Below, one piece after another: positions 28,716 through 36,627 of a stretch of 36,778 nt of DNA. Source of the DNA: a virus; the IMG/VR virus record IMGVR_UViG_3300007512_000103, positions 1-36,778 of that record, one strand, 5' to 3'. Within the stretch, counting starts at the first letter, position 1. Every line of letters begins with the position of its first letter. Below the pieces are notes generated by a model, which did not search any database, was not told the origin of the DNA, and saw only the letters and a program-made list of their open reading frames with translations. Both the position numbers and the translations under genes were made by a program.

Positions 28716-31700
28716 TCGATGCCTAGAATGTTAGAGGGGAGGGGCGAGTCGTTCTCAATACTGATCGTCAGGTCTTTTGCATTGCCTATTGCGCTGAATC
28801 TCTCGCGCCCACTACGCAGACCTATGTCCCCGCCTAGTACATTTGAAGTGAACTGCTGTACTGTGGCAGCACGGTACTTAGGCTGCACACTGAGCTTGAA
28901 ATAACCAGTCTCATCGAACAAGACAGTAGCGTGTCGCAGGTAATACTCTGCTGTTGCTACGATACCCTTGCGCCCCTGACGCCCTGAGTTCTCCTTGAGA
29001 TTGATCTCAGAGAATTCGTATTTCATTGCATACTGTTCGCCTAGCCACAGAGGAGTCGTTGTCCAATCCCCGCGCAGCACAATGGTGTTTGTAGTCTTTG
29101 ACTCTTGAGGTACAACTACGCCTCCAACCCTTGTGTAAGGTTCAGCAAGATCGTTCTTAACGAGTTGAGCTCCCCAGACAGTTATCGACCTGATGGCAGT
29201 GCCTGAAGTAGGGCGCAAACTTATGCGTGCGCGATCAACCACATTAGCACCAGAAGGTGCGTAATAAGTGAGCGTTGCAGACACTCTCCACCAGTCACCA
29301 TCTTGCAGGCTCGAGGTGATGCTTGACGCGCTATAGGCACCAAGCGGGCCCTGTGAGACTGAGGAGTCGTAGGTCACCAGGCCAGTCGATGTGTCTAAGG
29401 CGAAAGCTATCTGCTCCCAGGGGGAGACTGACGCGGGGTAGAGATCGAGCACAAAGTGCATTGTGTCTTCTACCTGATCTTTCTTGACGAATATCGACCA
29501 GGTATAACTGTCGCCCACAACTGGAGCAATAGGATTAGCGCCCCCGCCAACCGTTTGGGACAGGTCATGCGTTGAATCACCTAAGCCTGTCAGCGTGTCA
29601 GCAGTCAGTTCACCATCTGGGGCTGTGTGGGTGTTACGGCTAATGCTTATATCCGCGCCACCACCAGGATTCAGCGTTGAACTGACCCAACCCCCGCCCT
29701 CGAATGCCTCAGTTCCACCCAGGAGGTTGAAGGGATCGTTTTTGCCATTCAGCGTGCGAGTGACAACCTGATACTCGGCGCTGTTGTCCAAATCGTAGGG
29801 AAGCGTCAGCGTTGTTTCATGATCGTCAGCAGAGTATGCGACAGAAGTCAAGTCTGCTTCAGTGATACGCCTATCTAGCGCTATCCTGTAGGTGCTGTCT
29901 GTGTCAGATTGCCCGCTTCCAAATGTGATTGATTCAAGAAAGAGCCCTTCTGTGCGCTTGACCGTGAGGTAGAGCACCTCTTCGATAAAGCCGGCCCCTA
30001 TGATTTCTGAACCTGCTCCAAGCACAAACCGCTGCCAAGCTGATTGCAAGCGCTCACGGCCCTGCTGCAAGAACGAGAGCACATAGATCGCATTGGTGTC
30101 AGTTGTGCTTGTAGCGGCAAGTATAGACTCAGTCGTTGATCCTGTCAGCGCACTGATAGCACCTGGCATGTATTGAGGGATGTGCTGCGTGGAGTCAATG
30201 ATATTGACCTGGGTCCCATCTGTTGAGTTTGGGAACATCTCAAGTATGCGGCCAAACCCGTCCGTGCCGAATGGGAAGAAGATGCTGCTGCCTACCAGCA
30301 CACCACCTACATCTGCGCTGTTCTCATACTCGGCGGCTGTGACAATGGTTGCCGTAGAGGGGGTGATCACAGACTGAGGTATTACAAACTGTGTCCTGTC
30401 ACTGAACAAGTACAGCCGCTCGTTGAATGGGATTGCGTGATTCAGGAGCGACACGCGGGTGTGCCCAACACCCAGATCTACAGGTTCAGAATCAGGCAGC
30501 GTGAGCACAGTGGTGCGCCAGAAATTCCCATAGAGTCCCGTCTCGCTCATGATCACATTCTGATCAGCAAGGAATCCAAGACGATTTCCGTGGAAGAAGA
30601 TGCCTTTTATCTGCTTCCCGACAAAGCTAGGGCTGGGGTTTGTTTCAGCGCTACCCGCGACGCGGTCTGTCCATTCAAAACTCGCGTATGACTCTGGGTT
30701 AGTTCCCGCTGCGAAGTAAGGATCACCCTCATTGAGTGCGCTGGGAAATGTATCTGTTGCAATCTTACGCACCAGGACCAGCGGCATAGTCAGCGTGTCT
30801 AGCCCTTGTTCAATTCCAGGCTCAGGGGCCTCCTCCCAAACGCCAGGTCCGAAACTGCCTGTAACCTCAGCCGCAAACTTCAGGAAATAGTCATCCTGAT
30901 TACTGGACTGGTCACCGTTGATACGGATGACATGACCGTCTTGGCAATTGAGCGGGAGGTCTGAGATCGAGCTGACGCTCTGCCAAACCCTTTTCAGGTA
31001 GGTGCTGCCTACTGAGTCCTCTACTTCAAGGAGGTCAATTGTCTCACCACTGGCAGGCTCAATCTTGACCGTTGATCCAATCGAAGACGCTGTCCAGTTA
31101 GTCAGTGCGCTGATTTCTGTTGCCAGCCTTGTCGCCAGGTCTGTGGTCTTTAATGATTGCTCCTCAGTAATCGTATCGTCTACAATCGTTCCCAGACTCC
31201 AGCTGCCCCCTGTTGGAGCCGCATCAATAGTAAAGCGCTGGTCAAGCCCAGGGTGATCGCATGTTATGTCGACCGCACCATTATGGTATTCAGCAGTGAC
31301 ACCCTGCACTGCACTGATGTTAGATGCCAATTGTATTTCGAATGGCCCTGTGGAGTAACTCAGACTCCAAGTGGTGCCCAGCACTGAACCAGACCAGGTG
31401 CCAACGGCAGTTACAATAGAGCTGATCCGCATGACCTCCTTTAAATTACCAGAAGTGTTATCTCCATCCCATGTGCTGAGTGATACCAGTTCGGGGGCTG
31501 CATCAGCAGAAGACTGCAGCCTCACCTTGTAGTCAACTTCATAAGCTGACTGCTGTACGAACAGGAACGCTGCTTCTTGCGCGTCAGGGTTTGTCTGCGT
31601 GTTGAGCTCAACAGTCTTGCTGCCGTTCGCTATGAAGGTGTAGTCAGCTACAGTCACCGCATTGAAATCAGAGACAGGGTCAGCGCTTGCCAGGTACGCT

Positions 31701-32029
31701 AGATCTGCAGCGTCTGCTAGATTGCCGCTCGAGTCATACACACCTAACTCCACACCAGTAGTCAGGTCGAAGACATTAAGCGCCTTGTCCCGCATGATCA
31801 CCGCGTAGCGCTCGCCTACACCGCGGTCAATGATATGGACCTTTGCCAACCCCAGAGTTCCATCAATGATCTTAGCAATGTGCTCAGTGTGCGGTCGCTT
31901 GGTCAGGCCTTCAACAACTGAAGCTAAGGCATTGTCGGATACAGCGCACTGGTTGGGGAATCTGACAGATGTCGGTTGCTGACTCACTCCACCTAGAAGG
32001 CTAGGGACTGAGCTGGCAATGAGCGTCAT
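28670..32029 (-). CDS. tail tubular protein B (T7 gp12-like) with an inserted beta-sandwich domain
   Basis: A 1,119-aa tail nozzle protein, much longer than T7 gp12 (794). The N-terminus 'LIASSVPSLLGGVSQQPTSVRFPNQ...EGLTKRPHT' is the gp12 signature, and the C-terminus 'YLRHATVLFDETGYFKLSVQP...ILGIEWTARYNSKSARYAI' is also gp12-like. Between about residues 765 and 970 (nucleotides roughly 29,125-29,735) lies a segment that looks like a carbohydrate-binding jelly roll: 'SRNTHTAPDGELTADTLTG', 'SYTWSIFVKKDQ', 'DGDWWRVSATLTYY', 'RSITVWGAQLVKNDLAEPYTRV'. Such modules are common in phage tail proteins and bind surface glycans. The protein forms the hexameric nozzle to which fibres attach. ATG at 32029 overlaps the gp11-like stop (ATGA). 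Confidence 0.92.
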   Translation of the reverse strand: MTLIASSVPSLLGGVSQQPTSVRFPNQCAVSDNALASVVEGLTKRPHTEHIAKIIDGTLGLAKVHIIDRGVGERYAVIMRDKALNVFDLTTGVELGVYDSSGNLADAADLAYLASADPVSDFNAVTVADYTFIANGSKTVELNTQTNPDAQEAAFLFVQQSAYEVDYKVRLQSSADAAPELVSLSTWDGDNTSGNLKEVMRISSIVTAVGTWSGSVLGTTWSLSYSTGPFEIQLASNISAVQGVTAEYHNGAVDITCDHPGLDQRFTIDAAPTGGSWSLGTIVDDTITEEQSLKTTDLATRLATEISALTNWTASSIGSTVKIEPASGETIDLLEVEDSVGSTYLKRVWQSVSSISDLPLNCQDGHVIRINGDQSSNQDDYFLKFAAEVTGSFGPGVWEEAPEPGIEQGLDTLTMPLVLVRKIATDTFPSALNEGDPYFAAGTNPESYASFEWTDRVAGSAETNPSPSFVGKQIKGIFFHGNRLGFLADQNVIMSETGLYGNFWRTTVLTLPDSEPVDLGVGHTRVSLLNHAIPFNERLYLFSDRTQFVIPQSVITPSTATIVTAAEYENSADVGGVLVGSSIFFPFGTDGFGRILEMFPNSTDGTQVNIIDSTQHIPQYMPGAISALTGSTTESILAATSTTDTNAIYVLSFLQQGRERLQSAWQRFVLGAGSEIIGAGFIEEVLYLTVKRTEGLFLESITFGSGQSDTDSTYRIALDRRITEADLTSVAYSADDHETTLTLPYDLDNSAEYQVVTRTLNGKNDPFNLLGGTEAFEGGGWVSSTLNPGGGADISISRNTHTAPDGELTADTLTGLGDSTHDLSQTVGGGANPIAPVVGDSYTWSIFVKKDQVEDTMHFVLDLYPASVSPWEQIAFALDTSTGLVTYDSSVSQGPLGAYSASSITSSLQDGDWWRVSATLTYYAPSGANVVDRARISLRPTSGTAIRSITVWGAQLVKNDLAEPYTRVGGVVVPQESKTTNTIVLRGDWTTTPLWLGEQYAMKYEFSEINLKENSGRQGRKGIVATAEYYLRHATVLFDETGYFKLSVQPKYRAATVQQFTSNVLGGDIGLRSGRERFSAIGNAKDLTISIENDSPLPSNILGIEWTARYNSKSARYAI

Positions 32030-32628
32030 CTAGATGTCACTCCACTCAATGGCCCGCGGAAGATCGTCTTAGCTACATCAGGTGCCTGAAGCATCGTGTA
32101 ATCACCTGTGTCACCCTCGAATTCTCGCAGAGACACTAGAGCAGTGTACTCATCGCGACTTGCGTAGGCATTCTGAGCTTGCGATCCGATCACTCTGTCT
32201 TGCAGGATTCTTCCAGCTCTGACTGTGATGTACCTGGCAGCAGGCTCTGGTAGGTCATCCCAAGCCCTGTGGTAGATAGCGTCTATTTTGATAGGTGTGG
32301 TGAATGTGTAGGTATGTTCTTTCAGGTCATACAAACGATTACCGCGTAGGACGATGTCCATCGCTGAATGATTGCCTGCCTTCACATCGAGACGCACAAT
32401 CGTAGTAGGGACAAAGATATCACCATTAGAATCGAAGGCCAGCTCAACATCCTGCTCTGTGTTGTAGTGCCAACCCATGCTGTCCACTTCTATATGGACC
32501 TCGTCAAGCACATTCTGAGCCATGATCACAGCGGGTACTGCAGCTTCTGCGTCAAGACTCGACACAGGCATCTCTCCTAATATGGAGAGCATCTGATTGA
32601 GCGCTGTGAGTTTGCTTGTGATTGCCAT
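32026..32628 (-). CDS. tail tubular protein A (T7 gp11-like)
   Basis: A 200-aa gatekeeper/adaptor (T7 gp11 is 196) connecting portal and nozzle. 'SKLTALNQMLSILGEMPVSSLD' at the N-terminus, 'WHYNTEQDVELAFDSNGDIFVP' and 'RGNRLYDLKEHTYTF' are characteristic, and 'AARYITVRAGRILQDRVIGS' forms the usual long helix. It is the first gene after the capsid terminator. No convincing Shine-Dalgarno precedes ATG at 32628, so translation may depend on the short untranslated leader following the terminator or on readthrough from the capsid transcript. Confidence 0.93.
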   Translation of the reverse strand: MAITSKLTALNQMLSILGEMPVSSLDAEAAVPAVIMAQNVLDEVHIEVDSMGWHYNTEQDVELAFDSNGDIFVPTTIVRLDVKAGNHSAMDIVLRGNRLYDLKEHTYTFTTPIKIDAIYHRAWDDLPEPAARYITVRAGRILQDRVIGSQAQNAYASRDEYTALVSLREFEGDTGDYTMLQAPDVAKTIFRGPLSGVTSR

Positions 32629-32640
32629 GTTCAGAGTGGA

Positions 32641-32683
32641 TAAAAAAGAGGGGGACCACTGACCCGAAGATCAGCAGCCCCCC
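32641..32683 (-). terminator. rho-independent terminator after the capsid gene, UUCG loop
   Basis: Read on the minus strand, a 13-bp stem opens with GGGGG (from 32683) and closes with CCCCC (ending 32650), with several G-U pairs and a loop TCTTCGGG containing a C-UUCG-G tetraloop. A TCTTTTTTA tract follows to 32641. It lies 34 bases after the capsid stop, the position of the T7 terminator T-phi after gene 10. Confidence 0.92.
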
Positions 32684-32716
32684 AGGAGGAGAGAACTACA
32701 AGGAGTCCTACTCAGT

Positions 32717-33727
32717 TTAAGTGAACGCAACTTTGTTGAGTTCGATAGCGCAGTTCGCACGCAGGTAATGGTGGCCCACGCAGAACTTTGCAACAAGAAG
32801 AGTACCGAGGTTCTGCGGGATGTAATCAGCAGACACGGTCAAGTCTCGGAGCATGGCCGTTCCTACTGCCTGCTCATGGAAGACATAACCAGCAGTATCA
32901 CCTGATACAGACGCATTGTAGTTGGTGTTCGTTCCAGTTTCCTGCCCGGTGCCGCCAGTGGTGGTTATGTGGTTAGACATGATCACCTTGATGCCTGCAA
33001 TAGTGATCGGAGCGTTGCCGCCCTGAGTCACGCTTGCCATGCCACCGATCCGCGAGTCAACGGGGTTACCCCCTGCCGTAGGAGCAACTTGGAGCAAGTT
33101 GTAATACATCGCAGGAGTAACGATTGCCCAACGGCGGCCATCACTCGAATCAGGCACATTCATCGTGTCGAGCTTCTCAGCCGAATCGAAGAGCGCTGCA
33201 ATCAGGGTAGCCCCATCGGTCAGCATACTGGAATGAGTCACCTGTTTGTCAGTGTTAGCAGTCAGTCCACCAAACTCACCAGCAACAGTTTCGGCTGCTC
33301 GAGCGCAAAGACCAACAGTCTTGATGACTTGTTGGTCAAATTTGGTGCTTAATGCAAACCCCAGCTGGCGGCTATATTCCTGCCTTTCGCTCCAGTGGTT
33401 CTTCAGTTCCTGAATCTCAGGCACGAATGCACTTGAGGTCAAGATCGAGTCCATCGTGATGACGCGCTCGTTGTGCGGAATCTCGCTGAGATAAGTGCCG
33501 GCCAGCAAATTTTCGCCTTCAGAATGATACGAACTGGATGCCCGTCCCACAGCGGGGAAAGTTACGGACTTGCCTTGCGAGACCTGCTTTACCATGTGAC
33601 GCTCTCGCATCACACTTGCTTCTTCAAAACTGGACAGGACCTCATTTCCGAAGACCTTGACAAAGAGGTCATCTGTTGTCCCCCCGACTGCGGTGCCTGG
33701 AGTGGTTAATCTTGTAATGTCAGTCAT
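32717..33727 (-). CDS. major capsid protein (T7 gp10A-like)
   Basis: A 336-aa protein (T7 gp10A is 345) with the HK97-type layout of podovirus capsids: an N-terminal arm, 'LFVKVFGNEVLSSFEEASVMRERHMVKQVSQGKSVTFPAVGRASSSYHSEGENL' (the gp10 signature), spine helix 'SERQEYSRQLGFALSTKFDQQVI', and C-terminal strands ending 'GHHYLRANCAIELNKVAF'. Proheads of this protein assemble on the scaffold encoded upstream. ATG at 33727 has a good AGGAG seven bases upstream and a small GGTGC/GCACC hairpin just before it, which could influence initiation or mRNA stability. A strong terminator follows. No slippery site for a gp10B-type frameshift product is evident. Confidence 0.95.
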   Translation of the reverse strand: MTDITRLTTPGTAVGGTTDDLFVKVFGNEVLSSFEEASVMRERHMVKQVSQGKSVTFPAVGRASSSYHSEGENLLAGTYLSEIPHNERVITMDSILTSSAFVPEIQELKNHWSERQEYSRQLGFALSTKFDQQVIKTVGLCARAAETVAGEFGGLTANTDKQVTHSSMLTDGATLIAALFDSAEKLDTMNVPDSSDGRRWAIVTPAMYYNLLQVAPTAGGNPVDSRIGGMASVTQGGNAPITIAGIKVIMSNHITTTGGTGQETGTNTNYNASVSGDTAGYVFHEQAVGTAMLRDLTVSADYIPQNLGTLLVAKFCVGHHYLRANCAIELNKVAFT

Positions 33728-33846
33728 TGCTGACTCCTGGTGCTATTGCACCCCTGTGTGTGTAAATGAAAAGGACAGTTACCTTCTTCACTTGCGCCAC
33801 AGGTTGCCCACCCGTAGATGGACCTGCCGTCAATGTAGACGGTGTT

Positions 33847-34131
33847 CTATTGCTCGACTTTAGCCGCTTGCTTTTTGCGGCGTGCGCTGCCGAATAGCGC
33901 TGTTGCTGCCCCGCCTGCAAGCAGTGCTGCTAGGGGGGAGATGCCATTCAATGCTGAAGAGATCAGCGTGCCTAGACCATCAGCGTTGTCTGCGATGCTG
34001 TCGCCTACAGTTGTAGAAACGAGCTCACCTGTTGCCTGGTCAGCCACAGTCACGGTTGTGCCTAGAAAGGGATCAAGCACAGAGCAACTGACGAATGCTA
34101 GGCATGCGATGACAATGAGGCTACTTCGCAC
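33847..34131 (-). CDS. small predicted lipoprotein with C-terminal hydrophobic segment
   Basis: A 94-aa protein, start GTG at 34131, overlapping the holin-like gene by 11 bases. The N-terminus is a lipoprotein signal: 'SLIVIACLAFVSC' with Cys16 as likely lipidation site. The mature part is Ala/Gly/Thr-rich, with a second hydrophobic stretch 'ISPLAALLAGGAATALFG' followed by a basic tail 'SARRKKQAAKVEQ'. The gene lies between scaffold and capsid, where T7 has nothing comparable. An outer-membrane partner in lysis (o-spanin-like) is possible because the upstream gene is holin-like, but no spanin family is recognised. Confidence 0.7.
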   Translation of the reverse strand: MRSSLIVIACLAFVSCSVLDPFLGTTVTVADQATGELVSTTVGDSIADNADGLGTLISSALNGISPLAALLAGGAATALFGSARRKKQAAKVEQ

Positions 34132-34333
34132 GCTTCACCATTCCACGCGCAACTGCGTAAGCGCCCATCGCTACACCCATGGAGACAATTGCCGCCATTT
34201 GCAGCTGCATGGGGTAGGACCCTGTGCAGATAGTTGTGACCAGAGTCAGCATACCAGCGAGGGCGAGACCCTCAGAACTGGTGAGCAGGCTCCCAGTAGA
34301 AATCGGGCCGATTGTCAGAGGTTCTTTTTCCAT
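34121..34333 (-). CDS. two-span membrane protein, holin-like
   Basis: A 70-aa protein from ATG at 34333 with a GGGTG ribosome-binding segment. Two hydrophobic spans are visible, about residues 24-41 ('LALAGMLTLVTTICTGSY') and 46-64 ('MAAIVSMGVAMGAYAVARG'), and the C-terminus is basic ('RGMVKRAK'), the layout of a class II holin. It begins 4 bases after the scaffold stop and overlaps the lipoprotein gene by 11. The longer frame (from 34459) would lie inside the scaffold gene and is rejected. It is placed unusually between scaffold and capsid genes. Confidence 0.6.
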   Translation of the reverse strand: MEKEPLTIGPISTGSLLTSSEGLALAGMLTLVTTICTGSYPMQLQMAAIVSMGVAMGAYAVARGMVKRAK

Positions 34334-34337
34334 GTGT

Positions 34338-35099
34338 TCACCCAAAGATGTTAGTGACTGCCAGTCGCCTTTCCACTTCCTTGCGGTAGGCTTCTGATGT
34401 TCTGTAGCGAGGATCCCGCATGGCTGCAGTGACCTGGCTGCGGTCCTCGAATGGTGCAACCCCAGGGAACTGGGGCGCTTGCCCTGTGATCATTTCAGGA
34501 TGGGCTGCAGTTGCCTGCTTGTATTGAGCATAGAGGCCCCTGATTGCCATCAGAGCCGCTGGAGCATCTCCTTGATCAACGACTCTGTTGTGCGCTTCCT
34601 GATCGGCCTGACTCATGGTCTTGCCTGCCCACTCCATCATTTGACTGTAATTCTCCTCGCCGCCTACAGACTCATAGACCTCCCGCTCCTGTCCTTTGAT
34701 GATGGCATCGAGGCCAGCCATGTATGTTTTGATCATGGGCTCAGGGATACCCAGATCTGTGATCGTCTTGAGCTGATCAGCGCTCACCTCACCAGTTTCC
34801 GTATAGGAAGCAGCAGCCTGATCCCAGAAGCCTTCAGGCACCAGAGAGTCCTCTGTAGGCGCTGTGGCCGGCGCAGGCTCTGGAGCGGGCTGTGCGCCCA
34901 TCTTAGCCTCAAGCGCTGTGTACGCCTCAGCCAGGGCCTCTGCGCTCTGGAACTTCTCTGGAAGCCACTCAGGGCGCTCTTCTGTGGCCCCATCAGCCGG
35001 CGCTGCCTCAAGGGACTCGAGATCTTGTTTACTGAAAGGCTCAACCTCTGCTGGGATCGGTGCCTGGAAAGTGTGTTGGCTATCTAGTGGGCTATCCAT
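34338..35099 (-). CDS. scaffolding protein (T7 gp9-like)
   Basis: A 253-aa acidic, Ala/Glu/Pro-rich protein (T7 gp9 is 307) between portal and capsid, the canonical position. It has 'ERPEWLPEKFQSAEALAEAYTALEAKMG', a motif typical of podovirus scaffolds ('W-L-P-E-K-F/Y ... Y-x-x-L-E'), a Pro/Ala-rich linker, 'VPEGFWDQAAASYTETGEVSADQLKTITDLGI' and a basic C-terminal helix 'YRTSEAYRKEVERRLAVTNIFG', which usually binds the capsid protein. It shapes the prohead and leaves before packaging ends. It overlaps the portal gene by 8 bases. Confidence 0.9.
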   Translation of the reverse strand: MDSPLDSQHTFQAPIPAEVEPFSKQDLESLEAAPADGATEERPEWLPEKFQSAEALAEAYTALEAKMGAQPAPEPAPATAPTEDSLVPEGFWDQAAASYTETGEVSADQLKTITDLGIPEPMIKTYMAGLDAIIKGQEREVYESVGGEENYSQMMEWAGKTMSQADQEAHNRVVDQGDAPAALMAIRGLYAQYKQATAAHPEMITGQAPQFPGVAPFEDRSQVTAAMRDPRYRTSEAYRKEVERRLAVTNIFG

Positions 35100-36627
35100 T
35101 TTCGTCTGCCGGCGGTTGTAGTTGCGCCGAAATCTCCTCCTTGAAGTTACTCATGACGCTGGGACCGAGTTGCCCCGTGAGTTGTTGCTGCTGCGCTGCC
35201 TGGTCCATTTGGGATACCTCCTCCTCGTTTCGTACCAGGCCAGCAGCATTGATTGAGAGTGCAGCTGCAGACCTGCGTAGGTATTCAGGCACTTGTATGT
35301 AGCGATCTACTGCCTGAGGCCCAAGTGTCTGTGCGGCGTTTTGCACGAACATGGCGAGGCGCTGAAGGTCTGCCTGCCTGCCAAGGTTAGGGAGCCCTGT
35401 GATCACCTGTGCCTTGACAAGGTTAGGAGGCAGCGAGGGCATCTTGCCTGCTTGAGACATGCGCGAGAGCAGTATCTTGACGATAGGTTGCATCAGCTCC
35501 TGCGCTAGATTCGAGTACACCCCGCCTAGCGTCTCCTCAAGTTGCTGCGCTACAAGCTCAACCTCGCGTGCTGTCGTTCTTTCGCTGTCTCGGATGAGGC
35601 CAGCAGTCAGCATGAAAGCCTGCGCGAGTCTTTCTTCAGCAGAGCGCAAGACCTGGTAAGCAATCTGCAGGTCGTTCTGCTTCGCTGTCTGGAGGACACT
35701 CACATCTCCAGCGTTGCCTTCAATGATCGCACCATTCTGCGCCTTACTCAGCGCCCGAGCTCGAGTTGTGCCTGTGCCCGAGACAAGGAATATTGTGCGT
35801 GCGCTGATAGCAGCAGCCTCTGTCACGCTTTGCGAGATTGACTCAGCTACGCGCAGGTCACCTAGATGCTCCTCGCATAGGGATCTGCCCATTGACTCAG
35901 CACTGTTAGCTCTGATGAAGCGCAGAGGAATCCAAGGAAGAGTCTCTGCATCGTACTCACCCTCTGTGCCAGGGATAGCGTTCCCGTACATCTCTTGGAA
36001 TGCCATGTACTTGCCGCCCTCTTGCAGTTTCACGCAGGTGTACACAGGGACTTCTTTGCGCCCACTCTTGCAATAGGCTTTGAGCTCATCCGTCAGCGCT
36101 TCGTAGGCCACATCTTCTTTGATAACCAGAGTCAACAAGGTCCCGTCTGCAGCACGGTCGCATACATACTGGTTGAGATGGTAGACCTGAGCAGTGCCGC
36201 TTGGGCTGAGGTACAGGCAGGAGTTACCTGTGACAATCAGGTGCCTGAGCACCTGGAAGAGTTGGATACGGAAGTTGCTTGCATCTACCTCCTGATGCAC
36301 CTGCTCCTCAATCAGAGCCAGGGCTGAGTCCATCTCACCAAGCAGGTCATCCATACCTGTAGCCTTAGCCAGTTCGACAGAGTCGTACTGCAGCCTGAAG
36401 AATCGCCCACCTGGCGGGAGCAAGGTCATCAGAATGCGGCTTGCCAAATGCGTGCATCCGCGGGAGCCGGTCGAGTTGTAAGGCTGCGGGAATGTATCTG
36501 CACCTGAATGCATCTCGGCAGGCATTACTGACGGTATCGTCAGGCGTGAGCAATCCCTAGCGCGATCAAGAAAAGGCCGCCGCCGCGTCTCGAGCTTGGC
36601 ATACATCTTCGCGGCAGTGGTGTGCAT
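35092..36627 (-). CDS. portal protein (head-tail connector, T7 gp8-like)
   Basis: A 511-aa protein (T7 gp8 is 536). 'KLETRRRPFLDRARDCSRLTIPSVMP' at the N-terminus and 'QPYNSTGSRGCTHLASRILMTLLPPGGRFFRLQYD' shortly after are strongly conserved in this family. The wing and clip regions follow with 'LIVTGNSCLYLSPSG', 'WIPLRFIRANSAESMGRSLCEEHLGDLRVAESI' and a long C-terminal helical barrel. Twelve copies form the packaging channel where the terminase docks. ATG at 36627 shares one base with the upstream stop (TAATG). Confidence 0.95.
   Translation of the reverse strand: MHTTAAKMYAKLETRRRPFLDRARDCSRLTIPSVMPAEMHSGADTFPQPYNSTGSRGCTHLASRILMTLLPPGGRFFRLQYDSVELAKATGMDDLLGEMDSALALIEEQVHQEVDASNFRIQLFQVLRHLIVTGNSCLYLSPSGTAQVYHLNQYVCDRAADGTLLTLVIKEDVAYEALTDELKAYCKSGRKEVPVYTCVKLQEGGKYMAFQEMYGNAIPGTEGEYDAETLPWIPLRFIRANSAESMGRSLCEEHLGDLRVAESISQSVTEAAAISARTIFLVSGTGTTRARALSKAQNGAIIEGNAGDVSVLQTAKQNDLQIAYQVLRSAEERLAQAFMLTAGLIRDSERTTAREVELVAQQLEETLGGVYSNLAQELMQPIVKILLSRMSQAGKMPSLPPNLVKAQVITGLPNLGRQADLQRLAMFVQNAAQTLGPQAVDRYIQVPEYLRRSAAALSINAAGLVRNEEEVSQMDQAAQQQQLTGQLGPSVMSNFKEEISAQLQPPADENG

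Noticed and set aside
33720-33920. A 66-aa minus-strand frame covering the gap before the capsid gene
   Set aside because: It overlaps the lipoprotein in another frame and the capsid start, has no family features, and the gap is better explained as a capsid leader with a ribosome-binding site and small hairpin.
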